A stretch of DNA of 64,000 bases from Roseiarcus sp963835215 (GTDB taxonomy: Bacteria; Pseudomonadota; Alphaproteobacteria; Rhizobiales; Beijerinckiaceae): positions 992,001-1,056,000 of the forward strand of contig CAWIES010000002.1 in NCBI GenBank assembly GCA_963835215.1. The letters run 5' to 3'. Made by a program: the position numbers and the translations under genes. Of the stretch, positions 54,736 to 63,619 are shown one piece after another; positions within the stretch are counted from its first letter, which is position 1, and each line of letters opens with the position of its first letter. A model generated the notes under the pieces. It was not told where the DNA came from and ran no database searches. It saw only the letters and a list, made by a program, of their open reading frames with translations.

Positions 54736-56142
54736 ATGAGGCAAGACGTTGACGCCCAAAAATTCGACGCCCAAAAATTTGACGCCATTGTCATCGGCGC
54801 TGGCCAATCGGGCCCATTCCTCGCCGTCAAGCTCGCCGAGGCCGGCTGGAAAACGGCTCTTATCGAGCGCAAACATCTTGGCGGCACCTGCGTCAACGAC
54901 GGCTGCATGCCGACCAAAACAATGGTCGCCAGCGCGAAGGTCGCACGCATGGCGCGCCGCGCGGCCGATTACGGGGTCAATGTCGGGCCGGTGACGGTCG
55001 ATATGAAGGCGGTGAAGGCGCGCAAGGACGCCGTCGTCAACGCTTCCATCGCCAATCTGACAGCATGGATCGGGTCGACCGCCAATCTCACGCTCATTCG
55101 CGGGCAGGGCGCTTTCGTTGGCGACAAGACCATCAGCGTCAACGGCGAGCGGATGACCGCGCCGAAAATCTTCCTCAACGTCGGCGCGCGCGCCACGATG
55201 CCGGAGTGGCCTGGACTCTCGACGGTCGACGCGCTCGACAACACGTCCGTGCTCGATCTTGACGTCCTGCCCGAGCATTTGATCGTAGCGGGCGGCAGTT
55301 ATATCGGGCTCGAATTTGCCCAGATTTTCCGCCGCTTTGGCGCCCGCGTGACGGTCGTCGAATACGCCGACCGATTGATCTTTCGCGAGGACGACGACGT
55401 CTCGGCCTTGGCGCGACGGCTGCTTGAGGCCGAAGGGATCGAGGTGCTGGTCGGCGCCCGCGATTTCGCCGTCGCCAAGGTTGGCGCCGGCATCGAGTTG
55501 CACGTGACCGTCGCCGGCGCGCCGCGGATGATTGCGGGATCGCATTTGTTGATGGCGGTCGGGCGCAAGCCCAACACCGACGACCTTGGGCTCGACTTGG
55601 CCGGCGTCAAGATGGACCCGCGCGGCTTCATTCCTGTCGACGAGGAGCTGCGGACCAATGTCGAGGGCATTTGGGCGCTCGGCGACGTTAACGCGCGCGG
55701 CGCCTTCACCTCGACCTCCTACAATGATTTCGAGATTGTCTGCGCCAATCTTCTGGGTGGCGGCGCCCGCAAGGTCAGCGACCGGTTTCCGGCCTATGCG
55801 CTCTTCATCGATCCCCCGCTGGCGCGGGCGGGCGTCAACAAAACGCAAGCGCGCGCCAGCGGCAAATCGGTCCTGCGCGGCTTCTACCCGATGGAGCGGG
55901 TCGGACGCGCCAAGGAGCGCGGCGAAACCGACGGCTTCATGGAGGTTCTGGTCGACGCGGGCACAAAGCGCATTCTCGGCGCAACGCTGTTTGGCATCGA
56001 GGCCGACGAAGTCATCCACTCGCTGATCAATGTCATGTCGGCGGACGCGCCTTATACGGTGATCGAGCGCGCGGTGCCGGTGCATCCAACGGTCAGCGAA
56101 TTGCTCCCGACTTTGTTCGGCACGCTGAAGCCCCTGGAGTGA
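54736..56142 (+). CDS. FAD-dependent NAD(P)-disulfide oxidoreductase, mercuric reductase/lipoamide dehydrogenase-like
   Basis: A 468-residue flavoprotein. The FAD-binding start is AIVIGAGQSGPFLAVKLAEAG, then the redox-active pair GGTCVNDGCMPTK, the NAD-binding LIVAGGSYIGLEFAQIFRRFGARVTVVEY, IWALGDVNARGAFTSTSYND, and the C-terminal dimer motif VPVHPTVSELLPTL. It lacks the N-terminal metal-binding domain and terminal Cys pair of true MerA, and no mer or 2-oxoacid dehydrogenase genes are near, so the substrate is unknown. A 15-bp in-frame tandem duplication (DAQKF twice) lies at 54751-54780. Confidence 0.85.
   Translation: MRQDVDAQKFDAQKFDAIVIGAGQSGPFLAVKLAEAGWKTALIERKHLGGTCVNDGCMPTKTMVASAKVARMARRAADYGVNVGPVTVDMKAVKARKDAVVNASIANLTAWIGSTANLTLIRGQGAFVGDKTISVNGERMTAPKIFLNVGARATMPEWPGLSTVDALDNTSVLDLDVLPEHLIVAGGSYIGLEFAQIFRRFGARVTVVEYADRLIFREDDDVSALARRLLEAEGIEVLVGARDFAVAKVGAGIELHVTVAGAPRMIAGSHLLMAVGRKPNTDDLGLDLAGVKMDPRGFIPVDEELRTNVEGIWALGDVNARGAFTSTSYNDFEIVCANLLGGGARKVSDRFPAYALFIDPPLARAGVNKTQARASGKSVLRGFYPMERVGRAKERGETDGFMEVLVDAGTKRILGATLFGIEADEVIHSLINVMSADAPYTVIERAVPVHPTVSELLPTLFGTLKPLE
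54751..54780 (+). repeat. 15-bp in-frame tandem duplication at the start of the oxidoreductase gene
   Basis: GACGCCCAAAAATTC (54751-54765) is followed at once by GACGCCCAAAAATTT (54766-54780), with one base different. It adds five residues to the N-terminus without harming the frame. The AT-rich run stands out in this GC-rich DNA. Confidence 0.85.
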
Positions 56143-56160
56143 GCGCCGACGCCCAGCCCT

Positions 56161-57229
56161 CTAGGGCGTGGCGGGCGGAACGGCGCTGTCGCGCACGACC
56201 AGCTTGTAATCGAGCAGGATGTCGCTCGGCCGCTCACCCGGCGTCTCGACGAGGCGCGTCAGAGTCTCCAGCGCCTTGCGGCCCATCTCGCGCCGCGGCT
56301 GATAGACGGTTGTCAGCGCGGGATCGCAGATTTGTCCCATTTCGATGTCGTCGAAGCCGACGACCGACAGATCGTCCGGAACGCGCAGGCCCCGCGCCTT
56401 CGCCTCCATGATCGCGCCGATGGCGATCTCGTCGTTGGCGGCGAAGATCGCAGTCGGCAGGGGCGAGGCGGCGAGCAGGCGGGCGGTTGCCGCGCGGCCT
56501 GCGTCGATCGAGAATTCGCCCCGCTGAATTGCCTCCGGCCAGCTCGTAAGCCCGTGCGCGTCGACCGCCTTGCGATAGCCGGCTCGGCGCTCGACGGTCA
56601 GCACGTTGTCGGCGGGACCGCAGATGTGGGCGACGCGAACGTGGCCGAGGCGGGCGAGATAGCTGACGGCGTCGAACGCGGCGGCGGCATTGTCGATGCC
56701 GACGAACGGCGCATCGACGGCGGCGATGCGCTCGCTGACGACGACAATCGGATAGTCTGCCGCGCGCCGCACCGGCTTGAACGGAAGAAAGCCGTTGAGC
56801 AGGATGATGCCGTCGGCCCGCTGGCCCTGCATCAGCCGCCAATAGGTCTCGGCGATGGCGCGATCGACGCCAGTGTCGCCGATCAGCACCGCCATATCGT
56901 GGCTACGCGCCTGCTCTTCGATGCCTTGGAGCAGCACGGAAAAGAATGGATTGGCGATGTCGGGCAGCAGCACGACCACGAGGCCGCTGGTCTTGCCGCG
57001 CAATCCGCGCGCGTTGATGTTGACGGCGTAGTCGAGCCGTCGCGCCGCCGTCCTGGACGCGATGCGACAAGTCCGGAGAGACCTCGGCGCTGGCCGAGAG
57101 CGCGCGCGAGACGGTGGCGAGCGACACGCCGGCAAGATCGGCGACGTCCTTCATGGTCGCCTTGCGGCGACGCAACGGCGCTGGCGCCGTCGCCTCGCCC
57201 TCCGCCCTTCCGCTTGCGCGTTTCAGCAT
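56161..57229 (-). CDS. LacI family transcriptional regulator (one frameshift as assembled)
   Basis: The N-terminal frame has ATMKDVADLAGVSLATVSRALSAS, the LacI helix-turn-helix and hinge start. One extra G at about 57051 moves to the frame with TAARRLDYAVNINARGLRGKTSG, VVLLPDIANPFFSVLLQGIEE, RADGIILLNGFLP, TAIFAANDEIAIGAIMEAK and VVGFDDIEMGQICDPALTTV. The corrected length is about 355 residues. The start at 57229 has GAGGGG upstream. It is divergent from the sugar ABC operon and is its likely repressor. Confidence 0.88.
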
Positions 57230-57574
57230 CGTCCCCTCGCGCTTCCGGCGCTTCGACAAGAAGCAGCGCCGAGCTCAACCGACGATGGTCTGATGGAACG
57301 CATCAACGCATCACCTCAGCGCTTCGCGTCGTCATCCACCGCAACAGCTTGCCTTGACTCGTCTGAAAACGTTTTCTAACACTGTAACAACTTTATCGGC
57401 CGCCGAACAAGCAATCGCGCGGCCACACTGTCGGAGCGCCCTTTGAATCGGGCGCCGGCGGCGCTCTCGAGGGGGCGATATGACGGGGAAACGACCGGGC
57501 GATTTTGCCGACAGTGTGTCGCATCGACGCGCGCCGTCTTCTGGCGGGCGCCGCGCTGCCGCGAGGCGTAAGGC
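57230..57574. other. 345-bp divergent control region of the LacI gene and the sugar ABC operon
   Basis: Contains the palindromic operator at 57365-57376 with an AT-richer patch around it (57340-57400), as expected for a promoter. The next 170 bp before the ATPase start carry no clear gene and would form a long leader. No riboswitch was recognised. Confidence 0.5.
57365..57376. promoter_or_regulatory. LacI-family operator upstream of the sugar ABC operon
   Basis: GAAAACGTTTTC is a perfect 12-bp palindrome with the central CG typical of LacI/PurR-family operators. It lies between the divergent regulator and the ABC transporter genes. Related sites occur at 62450 and 63544. Confidence 0.75.
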
Positions 57575-59124
57575 ATGAGCGGGGCGAGCGCGCGCGTGGA
57601 AGCGGCGAGCGCCGGAGCGCCGTTGCTGGAAACCATCGGCCTGAGCAAAGCCTTCGGCCCGGTCGAAGTGCTCTCCGACATCAATCTCGCTTTCCGGGCT
57701 GGCGAAGTTCACGCGATCATCGGCGAAAACGGCGCCGGCAAGTCGACGTTGATGCGCATCATCAGCGGCCACATCGAGCCGACGCGCGGCTCGCTCAAGC
57801 TCGAAGGCGCGCCGCTTGTCTTCAAGGGGCCGGTCGACGCCGAGCGTCGCGGCGTCGTGCTGGTGCACCAGGAGATCATGCTGGCGCCGCACCTGACGAT
57901 CGCCGAGAACATGTTCCTCGGCCGCGAGATCAAGGGCCGCATCACGCTTGACGATCGCCAGATGGAGCGGCGCGCGCGCGACGCGATGAAGGTCTTCGGC
58001 GTCGAGGTCGCGGTCGACGTTCCGGTCGAGCGCCTGTCGATCGCGCAGCGCCAACTGGCGCAGATCGCGCGCGCGCTGGCGACGCCGCATCGCATCGTCA
58101 TTTTCGACGAGCCGACCGCGTCGCTGACGCCGATCGAGACGACCGCGTTGCTGCGCCTGATCGGCGATCTGAAACGCCAGGGCGTGGTCGTCGTCTACAT
58201 TTCGCATCGACTGGAGGAGGTCAAGGCGGTCGCCGATGTGGTGACGGTGCTGCGCGACGGAAAATGGGTGGCGACGCGGCCGGCCGCCGAGCTTGCAGCC
58301 AGTTGAAATGGCCCGCCTGATGGTCGGGCGCGACCTGCTCGATCTCTACCCGCCGCGCTCACCCACGCCGACCACGCCGCCGGCTCTGCAAGTCGAGCAT
58401 TTCAACGCGCCTGGCTTTGCCGCCGATGCGAGTTTCAGCGTCAGGCCGGGTGAGATTCTTGGCTTTGCCGGGCTTGTCGGCGCCGGGCGCAGCGAATTGT
58501 TCGAGGCGCTGTTCGGCCTGCGCAAGGGGGCAGGAGAGATCCGCCTGCGCGGCGAACCGCGTCATTGGTCGAACGCGCGCGCCGGCATGCGCGCGGGCGC
58601 GGTCTATTTGACCGAGGATCGCAAGAGCAAAGGCCTGCTGCTCGAGGAGACCATCGCGCTCAATCTGACGCTGGCGGCGCTCGACGATTTCCGCCGTGGG
58701 CCGCTGGTCAACCGCGCCAAGGAAGCGCGGGCGCTCGACGATGCGGTCGAACGCTTCGACATTCGCGTCGGCGACCGCTCGATCCAGGCCGGCCAAATGT
58801 CAGGCGGCAACCAGCAGAAGCTGTTGCTCGCCAAGATGATGCTGCTCGATCCGCATGTCGTCGTCATCGACGAACCGACTCGCGGCGTCGACATCGGCGC
58901 CAAGCAGCAGATTGTATCGCTTCATCGTCGCGCTCGCCGCTGAGGGGCGCTCGGTGATCGTCATCTCCTCGGAAATGAGCGAACTGATCGGCCTCTGCCA
59001 TCGCATCGTCGTCATGCGCGCCGGGCGCATCGTCGGCGAGCTCGCTGGCGCGGACATGAACGAACAGGCAATCGTCGTGCTCGCCACCGGGGTCGAGATG
59101 CAAGCCGAAAGTCGCCAGGCATGA
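57575..59124 (+). CDS. Sugar ABC transporter ATP-binding protein, ribose type (two frameshifts as assembled)
   Basis: A duplicated ATPase. Frame one has LLETIGLSKAFGPVEVLSDIN, Walker A GENGAGKSTLMRIISG and VIFDEPTASLTPIE. Frame two, after an extra T at about 58293, has PVEMARLMVGRDL, GFAGLVGAGRSELFEALFGLR, SGGNQQKLLLAKMML and VIDEPTRGVDIGAKQQI. Frame three, after an extra G at about 58914, has RFIVALAAEGRSVIVISSEMSELIGLCHR. Correction gives about 515 residues. Its stop overlaps the permease start by four bases. The substrate is unknown; it is the second ribose-type importer in this window. Confidence 0.9.
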
Positions 59125-60122
59125 GCGGGATGGCAGCCAAAAGTCCGCTCGCCGCCGTCACGGCCCGTTTCAACATCGGCTCGGTCGCGCCGTTCATCGC
59201 GCTCGCCCTGCTTTGCGTGCTCGGCGTCGTGGTCAATCCGCGCTTTCTTGGTCTGGAGAACATCACCAACGTGCTGGCGCGCAGCACATTCATCGCCACG
59301 ATCGCGGTCGGGCAGACCTGGTCATCATCGGCGGCGGGCTCGACTTGTCGGTCGGCGCGATGGCGGCGTTCGTCTCCGGGCTGGAGATCCTGTTTCTGAA
59401 CTCGGGGCTGATCGAGAACACGACGCTGTTGATCGCAGTCGCAATGGCGCTGTCGCTCGGGGTCGGCGCGCTGTGCGGGCTATTCAACGGCCTGACGACG
59501 ACGCTCGGCAAGATCGAGCCGTTCATCGTCACGCTTGGCACGATGGGCATTTTCCGCTCGGTGCTGACCTGGCTCGCGCAGGGCGGCTCGATCACGATCA
59601 AGAGCAGCGATGTTCGAGAGGCCTACAGCCAGGTCTATTTCGGCGCTCTGTTCGGCGTGCCTTATCCGATCCTCGTCATCCTCGGCGTCGCGGTGATCGG
59701 CGCGTTCATCCTCTACAGCACCGCGTTCGGCCGCTACGTCCGCGCGGTCGGCTCCAACGAAGACGTCGCGCGCTATTCCGGCATCAACGTCGCTCGCGTG
59801 CGCACGCTGACTTACGTGTTTCAGGGTCTGTGCGTCGGCATCGCCGTCATCGTCTACGTGCCGCGGCTGAGTTCGGCGAGTTCTACGACCGGCGTCGGTT
59901 GGGAGTTGACCGGCGATCACCGCCGTCGTCGTCGGCGGCACGCGGCTCAAGGGCGGCGTCGGGCGGATGTGGGGAACGATCGCCGGCGCACTCATTCTCG
60001 AAGTCATCGGCAACATCATGCTGTTGTCGAACTTGGTCAGCGAATACCTCATCGGCGCGGTCCAGGGGGCGATCATCATCATCGCCATGTTGGCTCAGCG
60101 CAGCTTGGCCCGTGGCCGATGA
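59121..60122 (+). CDS. Sugar ABC transporter permease, ribose type (two frameshifts as assembled)
   Basis: A permease of the BPD_transp_2 family. Pieces: FIALALLCVLGVVVNPRFLG and FIATIAVGQT, then after a missing base at about 59318 IGGGLDLSVGAMAAFVSGLE, KIEPFIVTLGTMGIFRSVLTW and SNEDVARYSGINVARVRTLTY. After an extra C at about 59910 comes ITAVVVGGTRLKGGVGRMWG and NIMLLSNLVSEYLIGAVQGA. One deletion and one insertion leave the total length in frame at 333 residues, the usual size. Confidence 0.88.
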
Positions 60123-60181
60123 AGCGTGGTGGGAAGGCGCGACACCAAACCAGCGCCAGTAGGGTAACAGGGAGTGAAAAC

Positions 60182-61118
60182 ATGAAACGACTTCTGGCGA
60201 GCGTAGCCGCTCTCGGTCTTTTGACCGGCGCGGCGCTATGCGGACGGCATGACGATGGCGGTGTCGATCCCCGCCGCCGACCATGGTTGGACGGGCGGCG
60301 TGGTGTTTCACGCGACGCAGGAAGCCAAGTTGCTGGAAAAGCAATATCCGGGGCTGAAAGTGATCGTGAAGACCTCGGCCGATCCGGCCGCGCAGGCCAA
60401 TGCGCTTGAGGATCTTTCGACTCAGGGCATCAACGCTCTGGTCGTCCTGCCGGGCGATCCGAACGTCTTGACCGATCCGATCCGCAAGGTGAAGGACAAG
60501 GGTACGTTCGTCACCGTCGTCGATCGTATCGCCAACGACCACTCGATCTACGACCTCTATGTCGGCGGCGACAACCCGGGCTTGGGGCGCGCTGCCGGTG
60601 AATGGATGAAGGCGAAGATGGGCGGCAAGGGCGACATCGTCGTCATTCGCGGCCTGCCGATCCCGATCGACGAAGCGCGCGTCAACGCCTTCAACGAAGC
60701 GATCAAGGGCTCCGACATCAAGGTGATCGACAGCCAGTTCGGCAACTGGAGCCGCGACGACGCGTTCAAGGTGATGCAGGACTTCCTGACCAAGCATCCC
60801 AAGATCGACGCCGTCTGGGCGCAGGATGACGACATGGTGGTCGGCATTCTCAAGGCGATCGAACAGGCCAAGCGCACCGACATCAAGTTCGTCGTCGGCG
60901 GCGCCGGCATGAAGGAGATGATCCAGAAGGTCATGGACGGGGACGCGATGGTCCCGGTCGATGTGCTCTATCCGCCAGCGATGGTGGCGACGGCGATGGA
61001 CCTGACCGCGCTCGGCATCGAAGAGAACATGCCGGTTCGCGGCAACTACATCCTCAACGCGACGCTGGTCACCAAAGAGAACGCGAAGAACTTCTTCTAC
61101 AAAGACTCGCCGTTCTGA
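60182..61118 (+). CDS. Sugar ABC transporter substrate-binding protein (one frameshift as assembled)
   Basis: A periplasmic sugar-binding protein of the ribose type. The ATG at 60182, with GGGAG upstream, gives the signal MKRLLASVAALGLLTGAAL. One extra base at about 60238 then joins ADGMTMAVSIPAADHGWTGGVVFHATQEA. Further marks are INALVVLPGDPNVLTDPIRKV, TVVDRIANDHSIYDLYVGGD, RVNAFNEAIKG and DAVWAQDDDMVVGILKAI. The corrected length is 311 residues. It comes last in the operon, after the ATPase and permease. A palindromic element follows it. Confidence 0.9.
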
Positions 61119-61135
61119 TCGGCTGCGTTCTAGTC

Positions 61136-61252
61136 CCTTCTCCCCGCGCGCGGGGGGAAGGTTCGCATTAGGGGCTGGTCGATCAGACCGCGACGGCGCG
61201 GAAAATCGCTTTGCCCGTCACCTCGGCCCTCTCCCCGCGCGTGGGGAGAGGG
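61136..61252. repeat. Pair of REP-like GC palindromes after the binding-protein gene
   Basis: CCTTCTCCCCGCGCGC/GGGGGGAAGG at about 61137-61161 and CCCTCTCCCCGCGCG/TGGGGAGAGGG at 61227-61252 are related imperfect palindromes about 65 bp apart. They lie between the convergent binding-protein and second LacI genes. The second copy overlaps the annotated C-terminus of the LacI protein. Confidence 0.75.
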
Positions 61253-62354
61253 AGAGGCCCTCGTCCGTGGAATCGCGGCCCGCTCTGCGCGAGACTCGCG
61301 CGGCCCCCGATTCGGTCGCCACGCGGTGCACGCTGTCGCCGGGGCGAAGCATCGTCGGCGTCTTGCACTGAACCGTTTGCCCGGGACCCTCGGTCGCGTG
61401 GGCGCCGGACAGCCGAGCGATTTCTGCGATCAAAGCTTCGCCGAGGCGCGACCCGATGGCGGTCCAATCGGTCTGGAAGGTCGTCAGCGCGGGCGAGAGG
61501 ATTTGCGCCGCCGTCTCGGGCAACAGACCGATGATCGATATGTCGTGACCGACCTCAATCCCGGCCTCATGCAACGTGCGGTAGAGGCCGAACGTTTGTC
61601 TCGTGTCGGAAACGAGAACGGCGGTCGGGCGCCGGTTCGCCGCGATCAGCGCCGCGCCCGCTTCCGAACCGCCGCTTTCGCCGGCTGGACGCGTCTGCAT
61701 CCAATCCGGCGCGACCTCGAAGCCGCGCCGTTTCATCGCATCGAGGTAGGCGTCACGGATGACGTGTTTGTAGTTCGTCTCGCCGCTCGCCAGCATGAGG
61801 GCGATATGTCGGTGCCCGAGCGCGGCCAGACGATCGACTGCGTCCTCGACGGCGCCCTCGAAATCGGGATCGACCCAGGCGTGATCGTTGCGGGAAAGGC
61901 TGCGGCCGAATGCGACGAACGGTTTGCGCTTCTCTAGAAGGTAGTCGATGCGCGGGTCGACGCGAAGCGTGTTGGAGATGATCAATCCGTCGACAAGGCC
62001 GCGCTCCGTTATGCCCCGCAGCGTGCCGAAAATCTCTTCGTCCTCTCCGTGGAGGAAGATCGCGAGATCGAGACGGCGCTCCAGCAATTTGCGACGCAGC
62101 CCATCGAGCACGGACAGAAAAACCGAGTTGATCAGCGCGCCTTGCGAGCCCGTTGGCACGATCACGCCGACGAGGTCGGTCTGCCCCCGCCGCAGACTGC
62201 GCCCCGATTGATTGGGGGAGTAGCCCAGTTTCGCGGCGGCCTCGAGAACGCGCTGACGCGTGAGCGAGTTGACGTCGGCCTTGCCGTTGAGCGCGCGCGA
62301 CACCGTCCCGATCGAGATGTCGAGATGGCGAGCGAGTTCGCGAATTCCGATCAC
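61218..62354 (-). CDS. LacI family transcriptional regulator
   Basis: A 378-residue regulator beginning at GTG 62354 with AGGGG upstream. It has the helix-turn-helix IRELARHLDISIGTVSRALNGKADVN, the hinge GYSPNQSGRSLRRGQTDLVG and a periplasmic-binding-like sensor (DGLIISNTLRVDPRIDYLL, HRHIALMLASGETNYKH, ISIIGLLPETAAQILSPALTT). The last 30 or so residues (from about DSVHRVATE) are Arg/Ser/Gly-rich and translate the palindromic repeat at 61227-61252, so the protein has either a repeat-derived tail or an undetected earlier stop. It is divergent from the Gfo/Idh/MocA gene, with a palindromic operator between. Confidence 0.9.
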   Translation of the reverse strand: MIGIRELARHLDISIGTVSRALNGKADVNSLTRQRVLEAAAKLGYSPNQSGRSLRRGQTDLVGVIVPTGSQGALINSVFLSVLDGLRRKLLERRLDLAIFLHGEDEEIFGTLRGITERGLVDGLIISNTLRVDPRIDYLLEKRKPFVAFGRSLSRNDHAWVDPDFEGAVEDAVDRLAALGHRHIALMLASGETNYKHVIRDAYLDAMKRRGFEVAPDWMQTRPAGESGGSEAGAALIAANRRPTAVLVSDTRQTFGLYRTLHEAGIEVGHDISIIGLLPETAAQILSPALTTFQTDWTAIGSRLGEALIAEIARLSGAHATEGPGQTVQCKTPTMLRPGDSVHRVATESGAARVSRRAGRDSTDEGLSLSPRAGRGPR

Positions 62355-62449
62355 GGACGACCCCTATGCGGCGACCCCGCATTGCTGCATGCGGCTTGTC
62401 ATACAGACGACTCGCCTCGCTTGACAGGGGACGGCGTCAAGCGTATCGT

Positions 62450-62463
62450 CGTAAACGTTTACG
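62450..62463. promoter_or_regulatory. LacI-family operator between the second LacI gene and the dehydrogenase gene
   Basis: CGTAAACGTTTACG is a perfect 14-bp palindrome with the AAACGTTT core. It lies 96 bp upstream of the LacI start and 56 bp before the dehydrogenase start, a position suited to repress both. Confidence 0.75.
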
Positions 62464-62518
62464 GTCGATACGATCCGCTTGCAACAGCAAAGCGGCGGCG
62501 CCGGGCGGGAGGAAGTCT

Positions 62519-63544
62519 ATGCGGTCGCGGGCCGTCATTGCCGGATGTGGGGCTATGAGCCGCGCTTGGCTCGAAGCCGCCGCGAAAATTGACGATCTTG
62601 AAATCGTCGGCCTTGCCGATCTCGACATCAGCCGGGCGAAGAGCCGCGCCGCCGAGTTCGGGCTGCACGAGGCGAGTGTGGCCGAGCGGATCGACACGCT
62701 GCTCGCGAAGCTTGAACCCGACATTCTGTTCGACATCGTCGTGCCTTCGGCGCGTCATGGGGTCGTTTCCGCCGGACTTGCGGCGGGATGCCACGTCCTC
62801 AGCGAAAAGCCGATGGCCGAGACGCTCCACGAGGCGCGCGATCTCGTCGCGCGGGCGGATGCGGCCAAACGCTTGCACGCCGTCGTACAAAATCGGCGCT
62901 ATCTGGCGAGCGTTCGCCGCATCGCGCGCGTACTTGGCGCTGGGTCGATCGGCGAGATCAGCAGCGTCCATGCGGACTTCTTTCTCGCTCCCCATTTCGG
63001 CGGCTTCCGTGAAGACATGGATCACGTGCTGTTGCTCGACATGGCGATCCACGGCTTCGATGCGATGCGCTGCATGACTGGCCTTGCCGCCAGCGGCGTC
63101 TATTGCCGGGAATGGAATCCGCGCCACTCCTGGTATCGCCACGGCTCGTCGGCGACGGCGATCTTCGATCTTCGGGACGGCGCGGTGTTCACCTATCGCG
63201 GCAGTTGGTGCGCTCTAGGGCTGGGCACGAGCTGGGAATGCGCCTGGCGCATCGTTGGCTCAAAAGGCTCTCTCACCTGGGACGGCGGCGAGGCGATCGC
63301 CATCGAGGTCGGCGGCGGCAGGCGCAATGGGTTGTTCGAAGATGTCGTCAGCCTCGCTGCGCCTGCGCTGAACCCCGCCGACCGGATCGGCGGCCATCTC
63401 GGCGTCCTCAAGGATTTCGTCGCCGCCATTCACGGGGGAACCGAGCCTGAGACCGTTGGCCGGGACAACATTCGTAGCCTGGCGATGGCGCTCGGCGCGA
63501 TTGAGAGCGCGCAAGCCGGCCGACGCGTCGACATCGTCATCTAG
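62519..63544 (+). CDS. Gfo/Idh/MocA family oxidoreductase
   Basis: A 341-residue NAD(P)-dependent sugar or inositol dehydrogenase. The Rossmann start is AVIAGCGAMSRAWLEAAAKI, then GLADLDISRAKSRAAEFG, the family motif HVLSEKPMAETLHEARDLV with the catalytic Lys near residue 96, QNRRYLASVRRIARVL, and LLLDMAIHGFDAMRCMTG with the active-site Asp/His pattern. The ATG at 62519 has GGGAGGAAG upstream. It is followed by an isomerase gene, the usual pairing in pathways that oxidise and rearrange sugars. The substrate is unknown. Confidence 0.9.
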   Translation: MRSRAVIAGCGAMSRAWLEAAAKIDDLEIVGLADLDISRAKSRAAEFGLHEASVAERIDTLLAKLEPDILFDIVVPSARHGVVSAGLAAGCHVLSEKPMAETLHEARDLVARADAAKRLHAVVQNRRYLASVRRIARVLGAGSIGEISSVHADFFLAPHFGGFREDMDHVLLLDMAIHGFDAMRCMTGLAASGVYCREWNPRHSWYRHGSSATAIFDLRDGAVFTYRGSWCALGLGTSWECAWRIVGSKGSLTWDGGEAIAIEVGGGRRNGLFEDVVSLAAPALNPADRIGGHLGVLKDFVAAIHGGTEPETVGRDNIRSLAMALGAIESAQAGRRVDIVI

Positions 63545-63556
63545 AAACGTTTTCGA
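63544..63556. promoter_or_regulatory. LacI-family operator-like site upstream of the isomerase gene
   Basis: GAAACGTTTTC, with the same AAACGTTT core (63545-63552), begins at the stop codon of the dehydrogenase gene and lies 64 bp before the isomerase start. It suggests that the isomerase has its own regulated promoter as well as readthrough. Confidence 0.6.
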
Positions 63557-63619
63557 GCCACGTTGATATCGGGTCGCGCGAAGACAACGCGACAAAACAA
63601 AAGACCAAAGTGAGACGCC

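Noticed and set aside
54736..56142. Mercuric reductase (merA) assignment
   Set aside because: The redox pair is present but the metal-binding N-terminus, the terminal Cys pair and any mer neighbours are missing.
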